This document shows, piece by piece, positions 35,053 through 43,011 of a stretch of 64,000 nt of DNA; the first letter of the stretch is position 1; every line of letters starts with the position of its first letter. Source of the stretch: Streptomyces sp. RPA4-2. GTDB lineage: Bacteria > Actinomycetota > Actinomycetes > Streptomycetales > Streptomycetaceae. A program made the translations under genes and the position numbers. The stretch covers positions 5,890,001 to 5,954,000 of the forward strand of contig NZ_CP050975.2 in the NCBI RefSeq assembly GCF_012273515.2, written 5' to 3'. The notes beneath the pieces were generated by a model, which did no database searches, had not been told where the DNA came from, and was given only the letters and a program-made list of their open reading frames with translations.

Positions 35053-35106
35053 GTCTTGTCCGACCCGGCCTGGATCCGGGTCTTGTCCGACCCGGCCTGG
35101 CTCCGG
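35053..35106. repeat. 27-bp direct repeat
   Basis: GTCTTGTCCGACCCGGCCTG plus seven bases occurs at 35053-35079 and again at 35080-35106 with one change. It is intergenic, between the ferritin-like and small membrane protein genes. Confidence 0.85.
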
Positions 35107-35137
35107 TCCTTACGGGATGCGCCGTCGCCCGGTGCGG

Positions 35138-35407
35138 TCACGCCGTCGCCGAGCGGCGGCGAAATCTTTCCGCCGGGCGCAGCAGCAGCGAGAGCAGCGC
35201 GGCGGAGACGATCGCGGCACCGCAGAGGATCACCGGGTAGTACCCGGAGCCCAGCGCGGTGTGGGTGAGGAAGGCTCCGAACAGCCCTCCCGCGACGCCG
35301 GTCGACAGGACCAGGCTGCGCGCGGGCAGGCGGTGCGGCAGGCGGTGCGAGGCGGCCCATGACAGGGCCAGACCGAGCACCGCGGCGCCGAGCGCTTCCA
35401 AGAACAT
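35138..35407 (-). CDS. Small membrane protein
   Basis: 89 residues with three hydrophobic segments: FLEALGAAVLGLALSWAA, SLVLSTGVAGGLFGAFL and VILCGAAIVSAALLSLLL, then a basic tail (RPAERFRRRSATA). The positive tail suggests a cytosolic C-terminus. No family is recognised. GGGAGGGACC precedes the ATG at 35407. It overlaps an intergenic repeat near its end and stands alone. Confidence 0.7.
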   Translation of the reverse strand: MFLEALGAAVLGLALSWAASHRLPHRLPARSLVLSTGVAGGLFGAFLTHTALGSGYYPVILCGAAIVSAALLSLLLRPAERFRRRSATA

Positions 35408-35587
35408 GGTGGGGGTCCCTCCCGCACGGCCCGTGCAAATCGGTCGTAGCCGGTCTACCCGTGACGTGCGGAACGCAACCCTCCCCTGTGTCGGATCTGT
35501 GCTCCGACTGTGGCTCCGGGAGGGAGCCGCTCAGGGTGCGGGGACGGGATTCCGGTCGTCGTGCCGGACGGGTTCCGGCCGGTGCGC

Positions 35588-35622
35588 GGAGGGGCCCGGT
35601 GACGCCGTCACCGGGCCCCTCC
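35588..35622 (-). terminator. Perfect 17-bp hairpin after DUF3107
   Basis: GGAGGGGCCCGGTGACG (35588-35604) and CGTCACCGGGCCCCTCC (35606-35622) are exact complements around one central base, so the real loop opens a few pairs. It is ten bases from the DUF3107 stop. Confidence 0.85.
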
Positions 35623-35632
35623 GCGTGGCTGA

Positions 35633-35860
35633 CTACAGCGCGCTGAATCCCACCTTGCGCTGCGTGGGCTCACCGAGCTCCACGTAGGCGAGGCGGTCGG
35701 CCGGAACCAGGACCTTGCGCCCGTGGTCGTCCACGAGGCTCAGCAGCTGCGACTTGCCGGCCAGCGCCTCGGACACCGCGCGCTCGACCTCTTCCGGGGT
35801 CTGACCGCTCTCCAGAACGATCTCGCGGGGCGCGTGCTGCACGCCGATCTTGACCTCCAC
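35633..35860 (-). CDS. DUF3107 family protein
   Basis: 75 residues from GTG 35860 behind GGAGGGACAAAGCC. The protein is VEVKIGVQHAPREIVLESG then TPEEVERAVSEALAG and LAYVELGEPTQRKVGFSAL, the standard DUF3107 sequence (Rv3208A in M. tuberculosis). It is a small cytosolic protein of unknown function encoded beside a TetR regulator in many actinobacteria. An ATG reading from 35917 adds a non-conserved stretch. Confidence 0.92.
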   Translation of the reverse strand: MEVKIGVQHAPREIVLESGQTPEEVERAVSEALAGKSQLLSLVDDHGRKVLVPADRLAYVELGEPTQRKVGFSAL

Positions 35861-35995
35861 GGCTTTGTCCCTCCGACGGTCAGTCATGTGCGCGTTCATC
35901 CGCGCCGTACGCAGCACACATTAGCCCGGTGAGGGGACGTACACGTTCCGCCCGAGAACGCCAGGAGCGAACAGCGGGCGGGAACAAAGTGGCGG

Positions 35996-36637
35996 TCAGC
36001 GGTGGTCGGTGGTGTGCAGCGGGAAGCCCGCGATGCCCCGCCACGCCAGCGAGGTCAGCAACTGGACCGCCTGGTCGCGCGGCACGCTGCGGTCGCTGTG
36101 CAGCCAGGAACGGGCCACCACCTGGGCCAGACCGCCCAGACCGGAGGCGAGGAGCATCGATTCGGCGCGCGAGAGACCGGTGTCCTCCGCGATGACGTCG
36201 CAGATGGCCTCCGCGCACTCGTGCGTGACCTTGTCCACGCGCTCGCGGACCGCCGGCTCGTTCGTCAGGTCGGACTCGAACACCAGTCGGAAGGCGCCGC
36301 CGTCGTCCTCGACGTACGCGAAGTACGCGTCCATGGTGGCGCGGACGCGCAGCGAGTTGTCCGTGGTGGACGCGAGCGCCGTCCGTACCGCCTGCAGCAG
36401 GGACTCGCAGTGCTGGTCCAGCAGGGCGAGATACAGGTCCAGCTTGCCCGGGAAGTGCTGGTAGAGGACCGGCTTGCTGACGCCCGCGCGCTCGGCGATG
36501 TCGTCCATGGCGGCCGAGTGGTACCCCTGAGCAACGAACACTTCCTGGGCGGCGCCGAGGAGCTGGTTGCGTCGGGCACGGCGCGGCAGGCGAGTGCCCC
36601 GCGGGCGCGCCGCCTCTGTCTGCTCGATGGCTGTCAC
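35996..36637 (-). CDS. TetR/AcrR family transcriptional regulator
   Basis: 213 residues from GTG 36637 (TAIEQTEAARPRGTRLP) behind GGGAGGCGGC. The DNA-binding domain is RRNQLLGAAQEVFVAQGYHS then MDDIAERAGVSKPVLYQHF, with the ligand/dimer domain after it. The sequence and position match Rv3208. The ligand is unknown. The frame continues upstream to 36793 without conserved sequence. It probably controls itself and perhaps nearby genes. Confidence 0.92.
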   Translation of the reverse strand: MTAIEQTEAARPRGTRLPRRARRNQLLGAAQEVFVAQGYHSAAMDDIAERAGVSKPVLYQHFPGKLDLYLALLDQHCESLLQAVRTALASTTDNSLRVRATMDAYFAYVEDDGGAFRLVFESDLTNEPAVRERVDKVTHECAEAICDVIAEDTGLSRAESMLLASGLGGLAQVVARSWLHSDRSVPRDQAVQLLTSLAWRGIAGFPLHTTDHR

Positions 36638-36877
36638 GCCGCCTCCCAAAAATTGTCCACTTGCGGTGTGCGCCGCGCAGCCATCGTACTTTTCGGTAAC
36701 CCTGGTGTGCGCGGTGCGAGCGCAGAATTTCACGGACCGGACGCGGGCGATAGCGGCACAGAGGATGTCCAAGGGGGGCAGGGCGGGCGTCATGGTGCCC
36801 GGACCGCCCCGGTCGCCCGGTCGGCCAGGGCCGTACGCGCGACCGGTCCGTCCTGTCCTCCGGCCGGTCCGTGCGGC

Positions 36878-37096
36878 CTAGCGGTACTCGTCCTCGTTGA
36901 GCTCCACGACTCTTGCCTGCTCGGCGAGGTCCGCCTCGTTGGCGTTGAGGGGGTCGCCCGCGGCCTGCAGTCCGTCGTCCTGCGGTGTCAGGTCCGCGTG
37001 CTGTTCGGCGGCGTCGGCCTCCGGGGCCTCCGGGTCGAGGTCCGGGCTCTCGTCAACTGCGGTGAAGGTCTCGGGGTCCGTGGGATCGACTGTCAT
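36878..37096 (-). CDS. Small acidic protein
   Basis: 72 residues (MTVDPTDPETFTAVDESPDL to ARVVELNEDEYR). It is very acidic with no Cys or Trp, predicted disordered. GAAGAGGAACC precedes the ATG at 37096. No family is recognised, but the ribosome-binding site and high third-position GC support it. The function is unknown. Confidence 0.7.
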   Translation of the reverse strand: MTVDPTDPETFTAVDESPDLDPEAPEADAAEQHADLTPQDDGLQAAGDPLNANEADLAEQARVVELNEDEYR

Positions 37097-37254
37097 GGTT
37101 CCTCTTCCCGAGTGGTGCGAGTGCGCTCCTGTGTGTCTGCGAGTGCCCTCGTCTGAAGCCTAGGAGACACCCGATCCAGACGCTATGCGATTCGCGCACC
37201 ATCTGTGACGGCGAACACATGAACCACCGCGTGATCGTCTCGTAACATTGCCGC

Positions 37255-38244
37255 ATGTCTTCGACCGAGCTGCCCTCCGTGCTGGCCGCCACCGTCACGC
37301 CGAGGGTCGGGACCGTCCGGGTCGCGGAGGGGGAACGGCTGAGATCGGTCGGCCTGCCCGGGATCACGCTGACCGTGCGTTCCCGGCCACCCGCCCGCGA
37401 GGGGCTGCCACCGGCGCTGTACGTGCACGGGCTGGGCGGTTCCTCGCAGAACTGGTCGGCCCTGATGCTGCTGCTCGACGGGCTCGTCGACAGCGAGGCC
37501 CTCGATCTGCCGGGCTTCGGGGACTCGCCGCCACCGGACGACGGGGACTACAGCGTCACCGGGCACGCGCGCGCGGTCATCCGCTACCTGGACGCCGCCG
37601 AGCGCGGCCCCGTGCACCTGTTCGGCAACTCACTGGGAGGTGCCGTCACCACCCGGGTCGCGGCCGTCCGGCCCGACCTCGTGCGGACGCTCACGCTCGT
37701 CTCGCCCGCGCTCCCGGAGATCCGCGTGCAGCGCACCGCGTGGCCGACCGCGTTGCTCGCGGTCCCCGGGGTGGCGGGGCTGTTCACCCGGCTCACCAAG
37801 GACTGGAACGCCGAACAGCGCGTCCGCGGGGTCACGGCGCTCTGTTACGGGGATCCCGGCAAGGTGTCGCCCGAGGGCTTCCGCGATGCGGTCGAGGAGA
37901 TGGAGCGGCGGCTCGCGCTGCCCTACTTCTGGGACGCCATGACGCGCTCGGCGCGCGGGATCGTGAACGCGTACACGCTGGGCGGCCAGCACGGACTGTG
38001 GCGGCAGGCCGAGCGGGTGCTCGCGCCGACGCTGCTCGTCTACGGCGGCCGTGACCAGCTCGTCGGCTACCGCATGGCACGGCGCGCCGCGCGCGCCTTC
38101 CGTGACGGCCGGCTGCTGTCCCTGCCGGAGGCGGGGCATGTCGCGATGATGGAGTACCCGGAGACGGTGGCCATGGCCTTCCGTGAACTCCTCGCGGAAT
38201 ACGCCGAGTCGGCCTCGTCGGCCGTCACCGGTGCGGGGAGCTGA
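37255..38244 (+). CDS. Alpha/beta hydrolase
   Basis: 329 residues (MSSTELPSVLAATVTPRVG). PALYVHGLGGSSQNW holds the oxyanion turn, LFGNSLGGAV the nucleophile serine, VYGGRDQLV the acid and EAGHVAMMEYP the histidine. TAACAT at 37243-37248 is six bases before the ATG, so the message is probably leaderless. The substrate is unknown. It lies immediately before the DUF3152 gene on the same strand, with a 64-base gap to that gene's probable ribosome-binding start. Confidence 0.88.
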   Translation: MSSTELPSVLAATVTPRVGTVRVAEGERLRSVGLPGITLTVRSRPPAREGLPPALYVHGLGGSSQNWSALMLLLDGLVDSEALDLPGFGDSPPPDDGDYSVTGHARAVIRYLDAAERGPVHLFGNSLGGAVTTRVAAVRPDLVRTLTLVSPALPEIRVQRTAWPTALLAVPGVAGLFTRLTKDWNAEQRVRGVTALCYGDPGKVSPEGFRDAVEEMERRLALPYFWDAMTRSARGIVNAYTLGGQHGLWRQAERVLAPTLLVYGGRDQLVGYRMARRAARAFRDGRLLSLPEAGHVAMMEYPETVAMAFRELLAEYAESASSAVTGAGS

Positions 38245-38328
38245 GGCGGGGCGTGGGACGTCACAGTCGCCGGGGGCGGGCGGAGAAGAGCGACACGGGG
38301 GAGAAGCCGTGAGTCGGCACCCGGTGCG

Positions 38329-39972
38329 GTGCCGCGTGCGGCGCAGAGGCCGGGCACCGCGCCGCAGGAGAACCCGCGCGGTGCCCTGGGCCCCCAGCCG
38401 CCGCGCCCTCCGGCGGGCGGGACACCGGCCGCGGGAGCGCCCCGCGGGACGGACGGGACCCCGGCGCACGGAGTGCCGCGCTTCCAGGACCGCTTCCAGG
38501 ACGGGACCCCGGCCCACGGCATTCCCCGGCAGTCCGACGGGACACCGGCCCATGGGGTGCCGCGTTTCCCCGACGGGACGCCCGCGCGCGGGGTGCCGCG
38601 TTTCGCCGAGGGGACCCCGGCGCGCGGAGTGCCGCGCTTTCCCGACGGGACGCCCGCGCACGGCATCCCGCGGACGGCCGACGGGATGCCCGTGCACGGT
38701 GTCCCGCGGATGGCGGAGGGCGCTCCGGCCCGGGGGCAGGTCCAGGCGCGTGGCGGGCACCCCGAGCAGCGTGAGACCGGGGGCGGCTGGGGCGAGTTCA
38801 GGGGCGGTCCGCCGAGCGGAGCCGCGTACGGCGGCCCCCGGACGACACCCCGCGCCGCGCCCGCCGGCCAGTCCGGGCCCATGGTGCCGGGCGGACCTCG
38901 CGTCCCCGGCCAACGCCAGGAGACCGGCACGGCACCGGGGACCGGGTCCGGGGACGGGCATGGGCCGCGGCAGGCCTACGTGGACGCCTTCGACGAGGGC
39001 GGCACCGGGGACGTCGACCTCTTCGCGCCCCGGCGGACCACCACGCTCCGCAGCTCCCCCCACGGCCCCGCCGCCGGCTGGGACACCCCCGTCACCGACT
39101 GGGATCCGCAGGTCGTCGAGGAGTCGCCGCCGCAGCCCGAGGAGGAGGGCAGGTCCAGGGGCGGCAAGGGCCGGACGTTCACCGGTATCGCCGCGGCCGC
39201 CGTCACCACCGTGCTCGCCGTCGTGGTCGCCGGACAGGTGGCCACGGGACGCGACGGCGGCGGCGCCCACACGCAAGCCGCCGGTGCGGGCCGGGGCGCC
39301 CTCGACCCCGCCTCACGCGGCGACGACCGGGCCACCGCGTCCGGCACACCCGGCGTGCGGCCCGTGAAGACACTGACGTACGACGAGAAGATGGGCGTGA
39401 CGTACCCGCTCGGCCCCAAGCTCAAGGCGTCGGGCAGGTTCGACGCCGTCGCCGGGTTCGACAAGGCGCCCGGCACGGGCCGGAAGTACACCTATCGAGT
39501 GGATGTGGAACAGGGGCTCGGACTTGACGGCGCGCTCTTCGCGCAGGCCGTGCAGAAGACCCTGAACGACCGGAGGAGCTGGGCCCACAACGGCGCCCGC
39601 TCCTTCGAGCGGATCTCCTCCGGCAGGCCCGACTTCGTGATCACGCTGGCCAGCCCGGGTACCACCGCCGACTGGTGCGCCAAGTCCGGTCTGGACACGA
39701 CCGAGGACAACGTGTCCTGCGACTCGGCCTCCACCGAACGCGTCATGATCAACGCGTACCGCTGGGCCCAGGGCTCCAGGACGTACGGCGCCGCGATCCA
39801 CCCCTACCGGCAGATGCTCATCAACCACGAGGTCGGCCACCGGCTCGGATACGGCCATGTCAGCTGCGAGAAGGACGGCGCGCTCGCTCCGGTCATGCAG
39901 CAGCAGACCAAGTTCCTCGATCATGACGGGATTCACTGCCTGCCCAACCCCTGGCCGTACCCGGGCAGTTGA
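38329..39972 (+). CDS. DUF3152 protein, membrane-anchored putative zinc metalloprotease
   Basis: The open frame begins at GTG 38329. The N-terminal third is a disordered cytosolic tail with eight DGTPAHGVPRFP-type 12-residue repeats. One membrane helix (FTGIAAAAVTTVLAVVVAGQ) leads to an outside DUF3152 domain with INHEVGHRLGYGH, a zinc-binding H-E-x2-H-x5-H motif of metzincin type, and cysteines that may pair. It corresponds to Rv3207c. The stronger ribosome-binding site (GGGGGAGAAGCC) stands before GTG 38309 (SRHPVRCRV...), which is in another frame. A missing base between 38309 and about 38400 would join the two. Confidence 0.82.
   Translation: MPRAAQRPGTAPQENPRGALGPQPPRPPAGGTPAAGAPRGTDGTPAHGVPRFQDRFQDGTPAHGIPRQSDGTPAHGVPRFPDGTPARGVPRFAEGTPARGVPRFPDGTPAHGIPRTADGMPVHGVPRMAEGAPARGQVQARGGHPEQRETGGGWGEFRGGPPSGAAYGGPRTTPRAAPAGQSGPMVPGGPRVPGQRQETGTAPGTGSGDGHGPRQAYVDAFDEGGTGDVDLFAPRRTTTLRSSPHGPAAGWDTPVTDWDPQVVEESPPQPEEEGRSRGGKGRTFTGIAAAAVTTVLAVVVAGQVATGRDGGGAHTQAAGAGRGALDPASRGDDRATASGTPGVRPVKTLTYDEKMGVTYPLGPKLKASGRFDAVAGFDKAPGTGRKYTYRVDVEQGLGLDGALFAQAVQKTLNDRRSWAHNGARSFERISSGRPDFVITLASPGTTADWCAKSGLDTTEDNVSCDSASTERVMINAYRWAQGSRTYGAAIHPYRQMLINHEVGHRLGYGHVSCEKDGALAPVMQQQTKFLDHDGIHCLPNPWPYPGS
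38458..38740 (+). repeat. In-frame 36-bp repeats in DUF3152 tail
   Basis: About eight copies of a unit encoding DGTPAHGVPRFP, with His/Arg and Val/Ile variation and one four-residue insertion (DRFQ). It is confined to the cytosolic tail. Confidence 0.85.
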
Positions 39973-40015
39973 CCCCAAGACGGCAGGAGTCACGTCCGTC
40001 ACGGGCTGGACCACG

Positions 40016-40044
40016 TTGACATGCTCCGAAAGTTCGTTCATATT
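40016..40044 (+). promoter_or_regulatory. Consensus promoter for a leaderless leader peptide
   Basis: TTGACA at 40016-40021, exactly 17 bases, CATATT at 40039-40044. The ATG of the leader peptide is seven bases further, where transcription should begin. This is the best -35/-10 pair in the window. Confidence 0.82.
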
Positions 40045-40051
40045 TCTGCGC

Positions 40052-40144
40052 ATGTGGTCCAGTCCTGCCGTCCGTCGCGCCGCCATCGAGCTGGCGCTGA
40101 TCGGCGTGACCGCGCTCTGCGTGGCCGACATCCACTGTCGCTGA
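40052..40144 (+). CDS. Cysteine-containing leader peptide (30 residues)
   Basis: The peptide begins MWSSPAVRRAAIELALIGV and ends CVADIHCR with TGA at 40142-40144. It has two cysteines in the last eight residues. It resembles the Cys-rich leader peptides of actinobacteria, for which cysteine-responsive attenuation has been shown in Mycobacterium smegmatis; those are also translated from leaderless messages. The transporter lipoprotein starts 151 bases downstream. Between them, CCCCGGCGT (40152-40160) can pair with ACGCCGGGG (40220-40228), with an inner GACC-GCAAT-GGTC hairpin. It likely senses cysteine supply and controls the transporter operon; that regulation is inferred. Confidence 0.72.
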   Translation: MWSSPAVRRAAIELALIGVTALCVADIHCR

Positions 40145-40295
40145 CGCCCGCCCCCGGCGTGCTCGTCGCGATTCCGTTCCCACCGTGACCGCAATGGTCC
40201 GTGACCTTTCGGCGACCTGACGCCGGGGCAGACGTTTGTTCACTTTCGTCTCACTCCTCGTCAACTTGTCTCACCATCCGAGAGGTCGTCTTCCG
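40145..40295 (+). promoter_or_regulatory. Candidate attenuator between leader peptide and transporter
   Basis: A 9-bp stem (40152-40160 with 40220-40228) begins eight bases after the leader stop, so a ribosome stalled at the cysteine codons would cover its left arm. The inner hairpin GACC/GGTC lies in the loop. No U-run directly follows the right arm, so control might act on translation or Rho access rather than on an intrinsic terminator. Confidence 0.4.
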
Positions 40296-42014
40296 ATGCG
40301 TCAACCGTCCGTGAACAGAGCCCGTGTGGCCACCGTTTCGCTTGCCCTGGTCGTGGCAGCGGGCGCCGCCGCCTGCGGGCCCAAGGACAACGATGCCAAG
40401 GGCGCCGGTGGCGACTCCAAGCCGCGGAAGGGGGGCACGCTCACCGTCCTCAACGCCAACCCGCAGGAGGACTTCGACCCGGCGCGCCTGTACACCTCCG
40501 GCGGCGGCAACGTCCCCTCCCTCGTCTTCCGTACGCTCACCACACGCAACCGCGAGAACGGGGCCGCCGGCGCCAAGGTCGTCCCCGACCTCGCCACCGA
40601 CACCGGCCGCCCGAGCAAGGACGCGACCGTGTGGACGTACACCCTGAAGAAGGGCCTCAAGTACGAGGACGGCACGCCGATCACCTCCGCCGACATCAAG
40701 TACGGCATCGAGCGTTCCTTCGCGGCCGAACTCTCCGGCGGCGCCCCCTACCTGAGGGACTGGCTGATCGGCGGCGCCGACTACCAGGGCCCCTACAAGG
40801 ACAAGAAGGGCCTCGAGTCGATCGAGACCCCGGACGACCTCACCATCGTCTTCCACCTCGACAAGCCCGAGGGCGAGTTCCCCTACCTCGCCACCCAGAC
40901 GCAGTTCACGCCCGTCCCGAAGGCCAAGGACAACGGCACCAAGTACGAGGAGCACCCGATCTCCTCGGGCCCGTACAAGGTCGTCAAGAACGAGAACGAC
41001 GGCGAGCGGCTGATCCTGGCGCGCAACACGCACTGGTCCGCGTCGACCGACGCCGAGCGCAAGGCCTACCCCGACAAGATCGACGTACGGTCCGGCCTGG
41101 ACTCGTCCGTGATCAACCAGCGACTGTCCTCGTCCCAGGGCGCGGACGCCGCCGCCGTCACCACCGACACCAACCTCGGCCCCGCCGAGCTCGCCAAGGT
41201 CACCGGTGACAAGGAACTCGCCTCGCGCGTCGGCACCGGGCACTTCGGCTACACCAACTACATCGCCTTCAACCCGAAGGTGAAGCCGTTCGACGACCCG
41301 AAGGTGCGGCAGGCGATCTCGTACGCCATCGACCGCACATCGGTGATCAACGCGGCCGGCGGCTCCTCCCTCGCCGAGGCGGCGACCACCTACCTGCCGA
41401 ACCAGAAGTCCTTCGGCTACACGCCCTACGACCACTTCCCGGCGGGCGCGTCCGGCAACCCGGCCAAGGCCAAGGAGCTCCTGAAGGAGGCGGGCCACCA
41501 GAACGGCCTCACCGTCACCCTCACGCACTCCAACGACAAGGACTTCGAGACCAGCCCGGAGATCGCCACCGCCATCCAGGACGCCCTGAAGAAGGCCGGG
41601 ATCACCGTCAAGCTGCAGGGCCTTGAATCCAACGACTACAAGGACAAGATCCACGGCGCCAAGACCGAGCCCGGCTTCTTCCTCGCCCACTGGGGTGCCG
41701 ACTGGCCCTCCGGCGGCCCCTTCCTCGCCCCGATCTTCGACGGCCGCCAGATCGTCAAGGACGGCGCCAACTTCAACACCGGCTTCCTCGACGACAAGGC
41801 CGTCAACACCGAGATCGACGCGATCAACAAGCTGACCGACCTCGACGAGGCCGCGCAGCGCTGGGGCGCACTCGACAAGAAGATCGGCGAACAGGCCCTG
41901 ACCGTGCCGCTGTTCCACCCGGTGTACAAGCGCCTCTACGGCAAGGACGTCAAGAACATCGTGATCAGCGACTGGACCGGCGTGCTGGACATCTCCCAGG
42001 TCGCGGTGAAGTAG
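40296..42014 (+). CDS. Peptide ABC transporter substrate-binding lipoprotein (family 5)
   Basis: 572 residues from ATG 40296. A signal peptide with lipobox AAAC puts the lipid-modified cysteine at residue 27. GGTLTVLNANPQEDFDPARL, KDATVWTYTLKKGLKYEDG and VRQAISYAIDRTSVI are hallmarks of OppA/DppA family 5 proteins. It captures oligo- or dipeptides outside the membrane and delivers them to the two permeases encoded next. The operon order is binding protein, DppC-type, DppB-type, fused ATPases. Peptide specificity is not readable; the Cys leader upstream hints at sulfur-containing peptides such as glutathione fragments. Confidence 0.94.
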   Translation: MRQPSVNRARVATVSLALVVAAGAAACGPKDNDAKGAGGDSKPRKGGTLTVLNANPQEDFDPARLYTSGGGNVPSLVFRTLTTRNRENGAAGAKVVPDLATDTGRPSKDATVWTYTLKKGLKYEDGTPITSADIKYGIERSFAAELSGGAPYLRDWLIGGADYQGPYKDKKGLESIETPDDLTIVFHLDKPEGEFPYLATQTQFTPVPKAKDNGTKYEEHPISSGPYKVVKNENDGERLILARNTHWSASTDAERKAYPDKIDVRSGLDSSVINQRLSSSQGADAAAVTTDTNLGPAELAKVTGDKELASRVGTGHFGYTNYIAFNPKVKPFDDPKVRQAISYAIDRTSVINAAGGSSLAEAATTYLPNQKSFGYTPYDHFPAGASGNPAKAKELLKEAGHQNGLTVTLTHSNDKDFETSPEIATAIQDALKKAGITVKLQGLESNDYKDKIHGAKTEPGFFLAHWGADWPSGGPFLAPIFDGRQIVKDGANFNTGFLDDKAVNTEIDAINKLTDLDEAAQRWGALDKKIGEQALTVPLFHPVYKRLYGKDVKNIVISDWTGVLDISQVAVK

Positions 42015-42018
42015 CACC

Positions 42019-43011
42019 ATGAGCGAGGCAATCATCGCCTCCCAGGCCCCCGGGACGGACATATCCGTCCCGGGGGCCTCCGGGGCCCGTCAGTTCTGGC
42101 GGCGGCTGCGCACCCAGCGCGCCGCCCTCGTCGCGGCGGCCGTCGTCGCGCTGCTCGTCCTGGTCGCACTCGCCGCACCGCTGCTCACGGCGGTGGAGGG
42201 CCAGGACCCGACCACCTACCACCCCTCGCTCGTCGACTCCGCGCGCGGCGGCGTACCGCTCGGATCACTCGGCGGTGTCAGCGGCGACCACTGGCTCGGC
42301 GTCGAACCGCAGACGGGCCGCGATCTCTTCGCCCGCCTCGTCTACGGCGCCCGGGTCTCCCTCGGTGTCGCGTTCGCGGCCACCCTCGTGCAGGTCCTCA
42401 TCGGCGTCGGCGTCGGCGTCGCGGCAGGCCTCGGCAACCGATGGGTCGACCAACTGCTGAGCCGCGTCACCGACATCATCATCGCGATGCCCCTCATGAT
42501 CATGTCCCTCGCGCTGCTCGCGATCGTGCCCAGCAACTTCCCGCGCCCCGTCCTGGTCGCCCTCATCATCGGCCTGGTGGCCTGGGGCTCGACCGCGAAG
42601 ATCGTGCGCGCCCACACGCTGACCCTCAAGGAGCTCGACCACGTGGCGGCGGCCCGGCTCAGCGGCTGGGGCCCCTGGCGCGTCGCCCGCCGCGAACTCC
42701 TGCCCGCGCTGGCCGCGCCCGTCATCACGTACGCCGCCCTCCTCGTCCCCACGAACATCACCGTCGAGGCGGCGCTCAGCTTCCTCGGTGTCGGCGTGAA
42801 ACCGCCGACCCCCTCGTGGGGCCAGATGCTCACCGCGGCCGACGTCTGGTACCAGGCGGCGCCGCAGTACCTGCTGCTGCCGGCGGGCTCGCTGTTCCTC
42901 ACCGTGCTCGCGCTGACCGTCCTCGGCGACGGCGTGCGCACGGCCCTCGACCCGCGCGCCGCCTCGCGGCTGCGCATCGGCACGGGACGCAAGCGGGAGG
43001 CCAGGGCATGA
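42019..43011 (+). CDS. ABC transporter permease, DppC/OppC type
   Basis: 330 residues, starting four bases after the binding-protein stop. An N-terminal helix (ALVAAAVVALLVLVALAAPLL) is followed by the GTDxxGRD-like GVEPQTGRDLFARLVYGARV and the permease EAA loop (HVAAARLSGWGPWRVARREL). About six membrane helices. It ends in a four-base ATGA overlap with the next permease gene. DppC-before-DppB order is unusual but seen in actinobacteria. Confidence 0.94.
   Translation: MSEAIIASQAPGTDISVPGASGARQFWRRLRTQRAALVAAAVVALLVLVALAAPLLTAVEGQDPTTYHPSLVDSARGGVPLGSLGGVSGDHWLGVEPQTGRDLFARLVYGARVSLGVAFAATLVQVLIGVGVGVAAGLGNRWVDQLLSRVTDIIIAMPLMIMSLALLAIVPSNFPRPVLVALIIGLVAWGSTAKIVRAHTLTLKELDHVAAARLSGWGPWRVARRELLPALAAPVITYAALLVPTNITVEAALSFLGVGVKPPTPSWGQMLTAADVWYQAAPQYLLLPAGSLFLTVLALTVLGDGVRTALDPRAASRLRIGTGRKREARA

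Noticed and set aside
40251..42062. A 603-codon minus-strand frame opposite the binding protein gene
   Set aside because: It is an antisense shadow of a gene with lipobox and family 5 motifs.
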